DNA of 64,000 nt from JAPLDA01 sp043787975 (GTDB lineage Bacteria > Bacteroidota > Bacteroidia > AKYH767-A > 2013-40CM-41-45), in assembly GCA_043787975.1 (NCBI GenBank), contig JAYVUK010000007.1, positions 1 through 64,000 on the forward strand. The letters run 5' to 3'. The notes beneath the pieces are model-generated. The model saw only the letters and a list, made by a program, of their open reading frames with translations, was not told the DNA's origin and did no database searches. Shown one piece after another: positions 35,288-43,897 of the stretch. The position numbers and the translations under genes were made by a program. Within the stretch, counting starts at the first letter, position 1. Each line of letters starts with the position of its first letter.

Positions 35288-36559
35288 TTAGCATTCAATC
35301 CACAATCCCTTATTAAACACCGCCACAGGTCTTCCTTTTAACGTACTTCCAATGAAAGGTGTATTTTTAGATTTCGATTTGATGTGTCGCTCTTCCACTT
35401 TCCATTCAACTTCGGAATCAAACAACGTAAGGTTTGCCTGTTCACCTTCTTTGATCACAGGAACGGGAAGCGAAAGTATCTTTCTCGGATTGATTGTAAA
35501 TTTTTCGATCAGCGTATCGAGCGAAATTGTTTTTTGAATGGCTGTGTTTGCAACAGCAAAAGCAGTTTCCAGTCCAATGATCCCGTATGCAGCGAGATCA
35601 AATTCTTTTTTCTTGTTCTCCACATCTTCCGGTGTATGATCGGAACAGATGCCATCAATGGTTCCATCAGCCAATGCTTTCTTCAATGCTTCAATATCTT
35701 CTTTTGTTCGCAACGGTGGTTTTACTTTGTAGTTTGTATCGAAGTCATTCAGTAAAGAGTCATCCAGCAGCAACTGGTGAGCCGCAACATCACACGTCAC
35801 TTTCATCCCCTTCTTTTTCGCCTCCCGAATTAATTCAATTGACTTTGCTGATGAGACGGTTGAAAAATGAATTTTACTTTCAGCATATTCAGCAAGAAAC
35901 AAATCACGGTTGATCATGGTATTTTCAGCCAACGCAGGAATCCCCTTTAAACCGAGTTGAGTGCTTGCAGCACCTTCATTCATTTGTCCGTGGCCTGCAA
36001 TGTTCTCATCATTCGGATACGACATCACCAGGCCATTGAAATTCTTTCCATATAGGAGTGCCCGAAGTAACAGGCCGGAATCCTGAACAGATCTTTTATC
36101 ATCGGTGAAGGCGCGCGCGCCGGCCTGCGACATGTCATACATTTCTGAAAGATCTTTGCCAGCACGATTCACGGATAACACTCCCGAGACAAAAACATCC
36201 GTCAGTTCATTTTTTGTTTTGTTGGTGATAAATTCTATTTCCGATTTGCTTTGAACCGGAGGTTGCGTGGAAGACATGCAAAGCACACCTGTAAAACCTC
36301 CGGCAGCAGCGGCCTTGCAACCACTCAGCAAATCTTCCTTGTATTCAAAACCGGGTTCACCAAAACGAACATGCAAATCAAACCATCCGATGGAAACGTG
36401 TTTTCCTTTTCCGTCAAAAATTTTATCAGCTTTATCGGAAATTGAATTTGCTTCAGCGATTCTTTTAATGATACCATTTTCAATCAACACATCTTTTACC
36501 TTTCCATGATGCGGAGAAGATGAATCTAGAATGTTGACTTGCTTAATTAGTATGTTCAT
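35288..36559 (-). CDS. Dihydroorotase homologue with degenerate active site
   Basis: A 423-residue amidohydrolase-fold protein clearly related to dihydroorotase (GGFTGVLCM, GQMNEGAAS, KVKPPLRTKEDIEAL, YGIIGLETAFA). Key residues are changed. The usual DxHVHLREPG reads DLHVRFGEPG (61-70), so the second metal His is Arg and the substrate-binding Arg is Gly. The HCED block reads SYPNDE, and the metal DHAPH block is DHTPE. Full metal-dependent hydrolysis is therefore unlikely. Non-catalytic dihydroorotase homologues (PyrX-type) act as structural partners of aspartate carbamoyltransferase in some bacteria, and similar degenerate forms are common in Bacteroidota; that role here is an inference. It starts 13 bases after the BatA-type gene. 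Confidence 0.87.
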   Translation of the reverse strand: MNILIKQVNILDSSSPHHGKVKDVLIENGIIKRIAEANSISDKADKIFDGKGKHVSIGWFDLHVRFGEPGFEYKEDLLSGCKAAAAGGFTGVLCMSSTQPPVQSKSEIEFITNKTKNELTDVFVSGVLSVNRAGKDLSEMYDMSQAGARAFTDDKRSVQDSGLLLRALLYGKNFNGLVMSYPNDENIAGHGQMNEGAASTQLGLKGIPALAENTMINRDLFLAEYAESKIHFSTVSSAKSIELIREAKKKGMKVTCDVAAHQLLLDDSLLNDFDTNYKVKPPLRTKEDIEALKKALADGTIDGICSDHTPEDVENKKKEFDLAAYGIIGLETAFAVANTAIQKTISLDTLIEKFTINPRKILSLPVPVIKEGEQANLTLFDSEVEWKVEERHIKSKSKNTPFIGSTLKGRPVAVFNKGLWIEC

Positions 36560-36572
36560 TTTTATGTGAATG

Positions 36573-38636
36573 TTACCTTACAAATCGTATTAGTAAAATT
36601 TCGATGGCAAGAAATATCAACGCAAGCAGCACACAATATTTCCAGAGTCGTACACCTTCCGTTAACTGGGCAATCGTATGGGTTAAATCCACGCTTTCAG
36701 GATTGATATTATTGAGTTTCAAGTCACTTCGCTTTTGAATTATTTCAGTCAGGTCATCCGGACTAAAACAACTTAGTTCAGATTCATTCCTGTCATAATT
36801 AAATGAAAGGTAAGACTGAATTTTGTTCTCACCGGTCAATGCATAGTTGCCTGCTTTTTTAATTTGATCATGTACCGAAATATAAGATTTACTTTCAACA
36901 TTTTTTATTTCAGGGATGATGTCAAATTTTATTTCATCATTCTTCAAATGAAAAACATTCTCTCCATTATTCACGAGGTTCCCAGACTCAATTTCTTCAT
37001 CCCTTCCGATGATCAATGAAGGGTGAATCTCAGACGATGCCCTGAACGCAGCTTTTAGCATGATCGGAACAAAAATAGCGTGTCGTGGCAAATTACTGAA
37101 TGCTTCATTCAATGGAACTGAAGAAAGATAAACGCTTCCCTTTTTATAGTCATTCAGGAAAAGAAACGTATTGCCGCTGAGCAGCTTTAAGAGTGTTTCT
37201 TCTTTAGTTTTCAGATTTTTGCTGATTTGGAAATATTTTTTCACAACAGGTAAGTCAAGATTTTCCGGAACTGATTTTTTATTTTCAAAAACATCCGCAA
37301 AGATGGAATGTTGTGATTCGATCTTTGCCACTTTATCCTCTGCAGTGATTAGTTGCACCGGATAATTAATTCCAAGCGGTTCCAGAAAACCGCGGTAGCT
37401 TACAAAGTCTGTTTCAGCAGAAGGAAAGATGAATGCTGTTCCTCCATTCTCAATGTATTTTTTTAACTCCTGCGTCAATCCCGATGAAATTTCTTTCACT
37501 TCATTCAAAAGAATTAATTGATAGGTCTTGAAAGAAGAATAATCAACCTGGTTCACGGAGGCATTGTTCAGAATAAAATACGTGTCGTTCCCGAAAAGAG
37601 CCTGCAGGTAAGGATTCGGAGAACTTCCATTCACAGCCAGAACATTCAGATGATCCTTTACATCAAACGAGAAAAAATAATTGTCATCGAATGTAACCGG
37701 GTAATCGGTGATTGAAACCTGTGCTTGCTGCCATCCTGCTTCAGTAATTGTGAACGAGAGTTTCGCTTCAGCACTTCCTTTTGCTTCCACCTTTACGCTC
37801 GACAATGCTTTCTGAACTCCGTTAATCATGAGTTTAACAGGAATATTTTCTGCTGACTCCGATGAGTTATTTCGGATCTTCACGATCAGCTCGTTCACCG
37901 AATTGATTTGGATGAATGGTGTACTCATCCGGCATGTGTCAATAAACAAATTGTTCACTTTTGTCGGCACCACCGGGACAAGACTGATGGAAAGATTGGT
38001 ATCTGATTTTATCTCCTCAAGATCAGATGTAGTCTTCTGAAAGTCCGATATTTCATAAGCAAGCTTTCCTGCTCTTGCATCAATTCCTTCGGCATGGTTC
38101 AACGCTTCGGCTTGTCTTGAAACAACCTCATCCAGCTTCTTTACAGAAGCTGTTGTCTGCACTTCGTCAACGAGTTGAAGGAATTCATCTCTATTTAATA
38201 ACCGCTGATGGCGGGCTTCAAAATCGTTGGTGAGCAATTGAAAACGGTCGGTAGTTTTATAAGCTTGAACAATTTCGCGTGCTTTCTTTTTTGCAGTTTC
38301 GATCAGGCTTCCGTTTTTTCCAAGCGCATCCATGCTGAATGAGTTGTCGATGTAAACACTCACAGCCCTGGTTCCTGACATGACAACTCCTTTTGTTGCC
38401 GGGATATAAGGTTGAGCAAAGGCAAGAACGAGAAAAGAAACGGCAAGTATTCTTGATAACAGGATAAGAAGATGTTTTATCTTGGAACGGGACTGCGTAT
38501 CTTGTTTTATTTCACGAAGAAAACGAACATTCGTAAAGTAAATCTTCTTGAACTTTCTGAAATTGAAGAGGTGGACGATAACCGGAATTGCGAGAGCTGA
38601 AAGGGCAAAAAGAAATCCGGGATAAATAAAATTCAT
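36573..38636 (-). CDS. BatA-type vWA domain membrane protein
   Basis: A 687-residue inner-membrane protein. The first 80 residues are the BatA N-terminal domain: MNFIYPGFLFALSALAIPVI, then VHLFNFRKFKKIYFTNVRFL and a second span near 57-75. A von Willebrand A domain follows with the metal-binding motif D97-N-S99-F-S101. The central region has Ig-like strands (FIQINSVNELIVKIRNN), then a glutamine amidotransferase-like stretch (FKTYQLILLNEVKEISSGL, IENGGTAFIFPS). One C-terminal membrane span ends ILLIRFVR. The frame is open upstream to 38714, but MNFIYPGFLF is the family start. In Bacteroidota this gene often neighbours a dihydroorotase homologue, as here. A role in envelope stress tolerance is suggested only by distant Bat proteins. 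Confidence 0.88.
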   Translation of the reverse strand: MNFIYPGFLFALSALAIPVIVHLFNFRKFKKIYFTNVRFLREIKQDTQSRSKIKHLLILLSRILAVSFLVLAFAQPYIPATKGVVMSGTRAVSVYIDNSFSMDALGKNGSLIETAKKKAREIVQAYKTTDRFQLLTNDFEARHQRLLNRDEFLQLVDEVQTTASVKKLDEVVSRQAEALNHAEGIDARAGKLAYEISDFQKTTSDLEEIKSDTNLSISLVPVVPTKVNNLFIDTCRMSTPFIQINSVNELIVKIRNNSSESAENIPVKLMINGVQKALSSVKVEAKGSAEAKLSFTITEAGWQQAQVSITDYPVTFDDNYFFSFDVKDHLNVLAVNGSSPNPYLQALFGNDTYFILNNASVNQVDYSSFKTYQLILLNEVKEISSGLTQELKKYIENGGTAFIFPSAETDFVSYRGFLEPLGINYPVQLITAEDKVAKIESQHSIFADVFENKKSVPENLDLPVVKKYFQISKNLKTKEETLLKLLSGNTFLFLNDYKKGSVYLSSVPLNEAFSNLPRHAIFVPIMLKAAFRASSEIHPSLIIGRDEEIESGNLVNNGENVFHLKNDEIKFDIIPEIKNVESKSYISVHDQIKKAGNYALTGENKIQSYLSFNYDRNESELSCFSPDDLTEIIQKRSDLKLNNINPESVDLTHTIAQLTEGVRLWKYCVLLALIFLAIEILLIRFVR

Positions 38637-38740
38637 AGTGTGCGAAGATAATGTGATAATGTGATAATTCGATAATGTACTGATGTGAAAATTTAGTCCA
38701 CGGTCAACAGTCAACTGTGGAATGTCAACTGTGAACCTTT

Positions 38741-39520
38741 CTAAAACTTCTCAAACACTCCCAATCCGAACAAGGCAAAATCATATTTTACAGGGTCATT
38801 TGAATCAAACTTTTTCAGATTGTTTGTCAATTCTACTGTTGCTTTCCAGTCGTTTTGCTTTCGCTTTAACAAGCCGAGTTTCCTGGCAACTCTTCCTGAA
38901 TGCACATCCAGAGGACACAGTAAATAGGAAGGAGATATTTCCTTCCAGATGCCGAAATCAACACTTGATTTATCCTTTCTCACCATCCAACGCAGAAACA
39001 TGTTTAAACGCTTGGCAGCAGAGCCGGTAGACGGATCAGAAAAATGTTTTTCATTTCTTTTCAGATGCTGAAGTTCAAAGAACACCTTGCGTGCATTAAG
39101 AATTGAATGAAGAATATCAGCATTATCATTCAGGTTATTTGTAGCAAAAATGGTTGAAAGACTTGTATGATTCTTATAGATATTCTGCAACGATTTTAAA
39201 AAGAAGATACAGTCATCAGCATGAAAAGTCCGGTGAACAAACTTCCGGAAAGGATCGAGGTCATCTTCAGTAAAGTTTGAAATGAATTGGTGGGGATCAT
39301 CATCCATCCAGCGCATGAGCTGGCGTGCATTACGAAGAATTGTTTTGCGTTGACCCCAGGCAATGGTTGCAGAAAGGAAACCGGCAATTTCAATGTCTTC
39401 CTTTTTTGAAAACAGGTGAGGAATAGAAACAGGATCCGTTTCAATGAATTTACTGTTGTTGTAAAGAAAAAACTTCTCCTCCAAAAAATCCTGTAGTTCT
39501 GCTGCCTTCAGCTTTCTCAT
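38741..39520 (-). CDS. TIGR02757 family conserved protein
   Basis: A 259-residue soluble protein that matches the Bacteroidota TIGR02757 family: DPVSIPHLFSKKEDIEIAGF then LSATIAWGQRKTILRNAR; DDPHQFISNF; KRLNMFLRWMVRKDKSSVDF and SPSYLLCPLDVHSGRVARKL. The helical pattern and the segment LDVHSGRVARKLGLLKRKQNDW resemble the fold of HhH-GPD DNA glycosylases, but the typical catalytic Lys/Asp pair is not evident to me. Molecular function unknown. It is followed on the same strand, after 104 bases with gataatg repeats, by the BatA-type gene. Start ATG at 39520. Confidence 0.88.
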   Translation of the reverse strand: MRKLKAAELQDFLEEKFFLYNNSKFIETDPVSIPHLFSKKEDIEIAGFLSATIAWGQRKTILRNARQLMRWMDDDPHQFISNFTEDDLDPFRKFVHRTFHADDCIFFLKSLQNIYKNHTSLSTIFATNNLNDNADILHSILNARKVFFELQHLKRNEKHFSDPSTGSAAKRLNMFLRWMVRKDKSSVDFGIWKEISPSYLLCPLDVHSGRVARKLGLLKRKQNDWKATVELTNNLKKFDSNDPVKYDFALFGLGVFEKF

Positions 39521-39567
39521 TCGTCAGCGAAAATACACGAATCGTTTAACGCGTTAAAAATAATTTT

Positions 39568-40008
39568 TCAGAATAGATTGGAGCTAATGAGGTTAATATC
39601 GATGGGTTTGTGGAAGAATCTGATTACACTTTTAAACATCAGCGCCCGGTGCCTATCCATTGCATTTCGGGAGGACGTAACCACAATAATTTTGCATTTG
39701 TTCCTCACAAACTCACCCAACTTGCTGAACTCTGCAAGGAATTCAAAACCGCTCATCAGAGGCATGTTGAGATCGAGGAAAATGATATCGGGAACCTCAC
39801 TAAGCCGGTCAATATTTTTTAAGAAATCAATGACCCGTTCAGCATTCCTTTCCTCGTGAATCTCTTTGGCAAATGAAATTTTATTCAAAATTGTCCGGCT
39901 AACAAACAGATCCACTTCGCTGTCATCAATCAACAATACTTTTTTGAAACGCGGAGTTGGTTTTACGTCAGGTGGATAACTGGTTGGATCAAGTCTTTTT
40001 GCAGCCAT
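39568..40008 (-). CDS. Single-domain response regulator (receiver)
   Basis: A 146-residue stand-alone receiver. After a 20-residue N-terminal extension the acidic pair D28-D29 (VLLIDDSEVD), phospho-acceptor D79 (IIFLDLNMP), T111 (VVTSS) and K134 (FFHKP) are all present. There is no output domain, so it acts by binding a partner or as a phosphate relay, like CheY or Spo0F. No histidine kinase is adjacent. The NMPLMSGFEFLAEF pattern is typical of Bacteroidota receivers paired with hybrid kinases. A -7-like TACTTTTG is seen at 40045-40038 on the minus strand but lacks a TTG at the usual distance. Confidence 0.92.
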   Translation of the reverse strand: MAAKRLDPTSYPPDVKPTPRFKKVLLIDDSEVDLFVSRTILNKISFAKEIHEERNAERVIDFLKNIDRLSEVPDIIFLDLNMPLMSGFEFLAEFSKLGEFVRNKCKIIVVTSSRNAMDRHRALMFKSVIRFFHKPIDINLISSNLF

Positions 40009-40344
40009 GAGTTAACGGGTTTTGAGTTAAGTTAGGTCAAAAGTATTCCGTCTATACTCTTATTAAAAGGGACAACTCCAAAAGAATGAGACATGTAATA
40101 ATTAAAAAAATGATCAAAATTATTAAAATAATTTAATAAAATATTCAAGTAATGAAATTAAAGTATGAAGTATTTTACTTCACTAAATCAAATTTTATTA
40201 TTGATTTTAAATGACCTATAATTTTGTTAATAAATAAAATTTGGACAAAAAAATTTTTACCCCAACTTGCATAAAAGTTAGACATAAAAATAATTAAAAT
40301 GAGAAAATCTCGCTTTTAATTAGGACTGATTGATACGCTAAATT
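40009..40344. other. Very AT-rich non-coding stretch, 336 bases
   Basis: No gene in any frame. It carries a -7-like box for the receiver gene (40038-40045) and a hairpin at 40292-40321. Base composition is strikingly AT-rich compared with flanking housekeeping genes. Confidence 0.55.
40292..40321 (-). terminator. Predicted terminator after small peptide gene
   Basis: On the minus strand aattaaaa and ttttaatt form the outer stem and gaga with tctc the inner stem, with a small internal mismatch; a T-rich tail follows. It lies 24 bases past the stop of the 65-codon gene, which supports that gene as a transcribed unit. Confidence 0.5.
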
Positions 40345-40542
40345 TTATTGTATTGGATCCACATTATCTCCAATCACAATTGCATCCAAAGCACCATCAC
40401 CACCTAGTGTTTGGTAATCTGCATTGTTCTTCATCTGTTGGATGACGTCTTGTTTGTTGAGTTCACCGGAACCAACAAGCTTTCCTTGGTCGTTATAAGA
40501 AAATCCAAAAGAAAGCAATACTGAAATGAGTAATTGTAACAT
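40345..40542 (-). CDS. Candidate small secreted or membrane-anchored protein
   Basis: A 65-codon frame. The N-terminus (MLQLLISVLLSFGFSY) is a hydrophobic stretch long enough for a short signal or anchor, followed by a hydrophilic tail: NDQGKLVGSGELNKQDVIQQ, then MKNNADYQTLGGDGALDAIV and IGDNVDPIQ. The tail is acidic and Gly/Asn-rich without Cys. A terminator-like hairpin sits just downstream. It is divergent from the helical-repeat gene at 40657 with 114 AT-rich bases between them. I do not recognise the family. It could also be a random frame, since no charged residue precedes the hydrophobic part. Confidence 0.4.
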   Translation of the reverse strand: MLQLLISVLLSFGFSYNDQGKLVGSGELNKQDVIQQMKNNADYQTLGGDGALDAIVIGDNVDPIQ

Positions 40543-40656
40543 GTTTTAAGTTGATTTAATTGTTTAACTATACTAATATAAATTATTGATTAAATGAAAT
40601 ATATGAATAATTCATAATATCCTTACAAATTAAGAAAATAATTAACAAAATAGCAA

Positions 40657-42204
40657 ATGAATTCACTAAATATATTAAGAAGTGTCCTTTATAAACTTAA
40701 AAAAGAAGAGGTTAAATCACTTATTAATTTTCTCAAATACCATCAAAAACAAGTAAAGGATCAATCTTTAAAAAGCATTAAGCTTGTGAAACTGCTCTTA
40801 TCGAAAAGGGATATTTCCTCAAATGATCTCCAACTTTTACTTTATAAAAAATTAAATTATCATGCTTTTACTAAGCTTATTAATCGTTTAAAAGATAAGA
40901 TTTATGAAATAATACTATTTGATGGCAATCTTGGGAGACTGGAAAATTATGGACGAAGAAATCGAGCAATCTTTGATTTAAGGAAAAAGCTTTTGCAAAG
41001 TGAAGTGATGTATTTGAGAGGAATGAATGATGAAATTGAAGGATTCCAAAACAGGATAATTACCTCTGCTAAACAATACGAAATTTATGATGCATTAATA
41101 GAAGCGTTACAAGCCAAACAACGGTATCTGTCCTTCCGATCTGGCTCTGCCGCAAATCTGAAGATCAAAAAAGAAATTATCTTTTTTGAAAAGAGCAGAA
41201 AAGCGTACAGCATTGCCCTCGATATCTACAATTCGCTTTCTGCTAAGATTAATTTTTCTTCTTCCTATTTGGACTATAAAGATGAGCTGGATCAAGCATT
41301 AGAAAAATTAAAAGCAGATTATGAAGAGACTAACTCATCATCTGTAGGATATTATTATTTGTTCCTATTAACAGAGTATTACCAGAACAATTCTGATTTT
41401 TCAAATGCTCAAAAAACATTACTCCGTTTAAAAGAATTACTTGAAAACAACATTGCTATTTATACCAAATTTAGAATCGGGATCACTATTGTAAATATTG
41501 CGAACAATAGACTTCTGATGTATGATTTTAAAGATAGCTTATTACATTCCAAAGATGCACTTCATTTTTTTTCGGATAGTGTTGTCAATACAGGAGTTGC
41601 AAAAGAAATCGAGTTTTATGCTCTATTTTATTCTGATAAAATTACAGAATCCGAACAATTAATCGAAGAATTATATCACGCTTCGCGTACCTCTAAAACG
41701 CCTTTCCTTTATAGCAAACGAGCGTATCTTTTAGCATGTCTCAAAACATTAAAAGGCGAGTTCAATCACTCCGCTGAATTGCTTTCTGAAGTAAGCGAGA
41801 TTGAAAAAGACAAAGAAGGATGGAACATCGGAAAACGGATTCTAACCATCATTAACCGCATTGAGATGAATGATTTTGAATCGGTGGATTTGCAGGTTCA
41901 GAATTTAGAAAAGCACATTAAACGAACGCTAAAGAGCAAGCATGTTCGCAAGAGAAATATTTTCATTCTGCGCATCCTTTTAAAACTAATCAACGAGCAG
42001 TTCGATTTTCAAAAAGTTTATAAAAACCGTGTGCGCTATTTCAATTTACTCGAATCAGATCATGTTGATTATCGCTGGCAAATCAAAAGTCCTGAGTTAA
42101 TTATCTTTCACGAATGGTTCAAAAGTAAAATGGAAAATCGCCCTTACAACCATGTTGCCGCTATTGAAAAAGAGAAAGAACACAGTCTCGCTGTGAACAG
42201 TTGA
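40657..42204 (+). CDS. Alpha-helical repeat (TPR-like) protein, Bacteroidota family
   Basis: A 515-residue, Lys-, Leu- and Ser-rich protein with no signal peptide or membrane span. The first about 90 residues (LYKLKKEEVKSLINFLKYHQ, then LLLYKKLNYHAFTKLINRLK) resemble the N-terminal region of a Bacteroidota family in which a KSLxKxEKRxFK-type start is followed by a YLYKLILxSLR-like segment and then repeats. Pairs of helices fill residues about 110-480, for example YYLFLLTEYYQNNSDFSNAQ and AYLLACLKTLKGEFNHSAEL, consistent with degenerate TPR units. It is probably a protein-binding scaffold. Codon use is markedly AT-rich compared with nearby conserved genes. Divergent from a candidate small peptide gene. 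Function unknown. Confidence 0.8.
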   Translation: MNSLNILRSVLYKLKKEEVKSLINFLKYHQKQVKDQSLKSIKLVKLLLSKRDISSNDLQLLLYKKLNYHAFTKLINRLKDKIYEIILFDGNLGRLENYGRRNRAIFDLRKKLLQSEVMYLRGMNDEIEGFQNRIITSAKQYEIYDALIEALQAKQRYLSFRSGSAANLKIKKEIIFFEKSRKAYSIALDIYNSLSAKINFSSSYLDYKDELDQALEKLKADYEETNSSSVGYYYLFLLTEYYQNNSDFSNAQKTLLRLKELLENNIAIYTKFRIGITIVNIANNRLLMYDFKDSLLHSKDALHFFSDSVVNTGVAKEIEFYALFYSDKITESEQLIEELYHASRTSKTPFLYSKRAYLLACLKTLKGEFNHSAELLSEVSEIEKDKEGWNIGKRILTIINRIEMNDFESVDLQVQNLEKHIKRTLKSKHVRKRNIFILRILLKLINEQFDFQKVYKNRVRYFNLLESDHVDYRWQIKSPELIIFHEWFKSKMENRPYNHVAAIEKEKEHSLAVNS

Positions 42205-42210
42205 GTTGAG

Positions 42211-42804
42211 TTATTTCGTACTGATTAACAAAGTGCCGTATAAAAGAAAACTTCCCAGGCAACCGATTCCAAAATTTTTCATCACATGACTGCCCTTTTT
42301 GTCTTTCGCCTTTGCTACATAACCGTTAAAATAATCGGGATTGCTTAAAAGGTTTTGATCCGGGCATCCGAGATTTTCCTTGCGTGGAGGAGTCGCAGAA
42401 AATGCAACTGCCGGAATAACTCCAATTGCATTGAGAGGAAGCGTCAACCCAAGCGTCCATCTTGCAGCAGGTTTATAATTCGTGTAATAAATCTCCGCAT
42501 CATGTTGCCCTTTCAGGTACATTTCACTCAGTGGTTGGATGGCAGGCTTAACCTGCCTGGTTGGAGAAACAAGGTTAAATGTATCCACGCTTCCATTTTG
42601 ATAGCGAATCAGGCTTAGCTCGCTTTTCGGAAGCACGTAAGAAGGTCCTTCGATGTTTTCAAACTTCTTATACCTGATATCACTTTTGTCAATTTCGAGA
42701 ACTTTGGCAGGAATGCGTGTTCCGTTTTTCTGAACAATGGTATCCTGAGCATAAGAAAACCGGTTGAGAAAAAGGAGGAAGACAAAAAGGAGCAGGTGTT
42801 TCAT
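42211..42804 (-). CDS. Small exported protein, DTIVxKNG family
   Basis: A 197-residue product with signal peptide (MKHLLLFVFLLFLNRFSYAQ). Residues 21-70 (DTIVQKNGTRIPAKVLEIDK, then SDIRYKKFENIEGPSYVLPK and SELSLIRYQNGSVDTF) match a very common Bacteroidota module that begins D-x-I-x-x-K-N-G and ends YxNGxxDxF. A long C-terminal part has two weak hydrophobic stretches (about 117-135 and 176-193: FGIGCLGSFLLYGTLLIS), suggesting envelope attachment. Function unknown. It converges on the helical-repeat gene with only six bases between stops. Confidence 0.78.
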   Translation of the reverse strand: MKHLLLFVFLLFLNRFSYAQDTIVQKNGTRIPAKVLEIDKSDIRYKKFENIEGPSYVLPKSELSLIRYQNGSVDTFNLVSPTRQVKPAIQPLSEMYLKGQHDAEIYYTNYKPAARWTLGLTLPLNAIGVIPAVAFSATPPRKENLGCPDQNLLSNPDYFNGYVAKAKDKKGSHVMKNFGIGCLGSFLLYGTLLISTK

Positions 42805-42898
42805 CGCTGCAATAATACAAACAGTTCAACGAATTATTACATCGTAAATTAATCATTCCCGGTTGCTTATTGAGTTCATCTGCTTCCGGGATAGTCAT

Positions 42899-42935
42899 AA
42901 AAAAAATGCAGGATCTGTGACCCTGCATTTTTTTT
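42899..42935 (-). terminator. Rho-independent terminator after low-complexity gene
   Basis: A perfect 14-base stem (aaaaaaaatgcagg with cctgcatttttttt) with a 9-base loop. It is followed by a T-rich tract on the minus strand, 21 bases past the stop of the gene at 42957. Confidence 0.85.
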
Positions 42936-42956
42936 ATTTTGTGTCAAGAAGAAAAA

Positions 42957-43355
42957 TTATTTGCTCTTCTTGTTTTCATGATGTTGTTTATGCTGACCAT
43001 AATGATGACCATTATTCTTATGTTCTTTGTTCTGTCCATAATGGTTACCATTATCTTCATGCTTTGCTTTTTTGTCTTGCTGAATATCTTTTTTGTCATT
43101 TTTCAATTCAGCCTTGTCACCTTTGATTTCTGCTTTGTCTGCCTTTGCCTGAACTTTATTGCCGGCAACTTTATCCTGTTTCAAATTTTGTTTGTCATTC
43201 TTAAGCTCGGCTTTGTCTTGTTTAATTTCAACCCGGTCTTGCTTAATGTCAGATTTCGTAGCAGGAGTTGTTGCTGCATTCGCAGCAGGAGTTGTTTGTG
43301 CAAATGCAGAAGCAGTAAATACGACGGCAACTGCGAGGCTCATTAATTTTTTCAT
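42957..43355 (-). CDS. Secreted low-complexity Lys/Asp repeat protein with His/Asn-rich tail
   Basis: A 132-residue product. Signal peptide MKKLMSLAVAVVFTASAFAQ is followed by an Ala/Thr spacer (TTPAANAATTPATK) and then about 70 residues of short repeats around K-x-D-K: SDIKQDRVEIKQDKAELKND, KADKAEIKGDKAELKNDKKD. The spacing of hydrophobic Ile, Leu and Val fits a charged helix or coiled coil. The tail has two related units, NGNHYGQNKEHK and NGHHYGQHKQHH, rich in His and Asn and suited to bind divalent metal. Similar low-complexity periplasmic proteins occur in Bacteroidota, but no function is known to me. A strong terminator follows. Periplasmic location is inferred. Confidence 0.78.
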   Translation of the reverse strand: MKKLMSLAVAVVFTASAFAQTTPAANAATTPATKSDIKQDRVEIKQDKAELKNDKQNLKQDKVAGNKVQAKADKAEIKGDKAELKNDKKDIQQDKKAKHEDNGNHYGQNKEHKNNGHHYGQHKQHHENKKSK

Positions 43356-43539
43356 ATTGTTTTCTGTTTTAGTTTTGAGCTGCTAAGATGGGTACAAATG
43401 CCTAAAGGTTTAATGAAGTTTAATTTAATTATTCAGAAAGCATTCCTAATTCAAAGAAAAGACGCTGAATTTTGATCAAAAGTAATTTTTCCGTTACAAA
43501 TTGTTTTACTTTGCATTGATTTCTTGATCAATCAAAATT

Positions 43540-43824
43540 ATGATTCAATCGAAATTAATAGTGAAGGAAGATATTCCGAAGTTGAAAATTCCGAACAGGG
43601 AGGTTTTAGCAAGCGAAGAAGAAATACGCAAACGAAAATCAGATTTGGAAAACGCAATGAAGCTTGGCAACAATGAGCATAACAAAGTGAAAATAGTTTT
43701 CCAGAGTGAAGAAGGAGTCATGATGGTGGAAACCACGGTATGGGAAATGACACAAAACTATGTCATCCTGAAATCCAATACCCACATGCCAATTCGCAGC
43801 ATTCATCACATCGAACTGCTATAA
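43540..43824 (+). CDS. Small conserved Bacteroidota protein
   Basis: A 94-residue soluble protein. The N-terminal half is helical and charged (ASEEEIRKRKSDLENAMKLG); the C-terminal half has strands VKIVFQSEEGVMMVETTVWEM, YVILKSNTHMPIRSIHHIEL. The combination of a modifying strand, then TTVW, then VILK and IPxxxIxxI is a pattern I know from short hypothetical proteins widespread in Bacteroidota. No enzyme motif is present. It lies upstream of the lemA unit on the same strand with 73 bases between. Function unknown. Confidence 0.75.
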   Translation: MIQSKLIVKEDIPKLKIPNREVLASEEEIRKRKSDLENAMKLGNNEHNKVKIVFQSEEGVMMVETTVWEMTQNYVILKSNTHMPIRSIHHIELL

Positions 43825-43897
43825 TACCTGACAAAGTGCTATGAGAAATTACTCGGTGCAATAGTTGACAAACCCGCAAACTTAAAACACAAACACT

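Noticed and set aside
38637..38714. 26-codon N-terminal extension of the BatA-type gene
   Set aside because: Translates repetitive gataatg spacer DNA; the family start MNFIYPGFLF is at 38636.
42863..43386. Plus-strand frames rich in Phe, Leu and Cys
   Set aside because: Antisense shadows of the Lys/Asp repeat gene, for which the signal peptide and terminator fix the minus strand.
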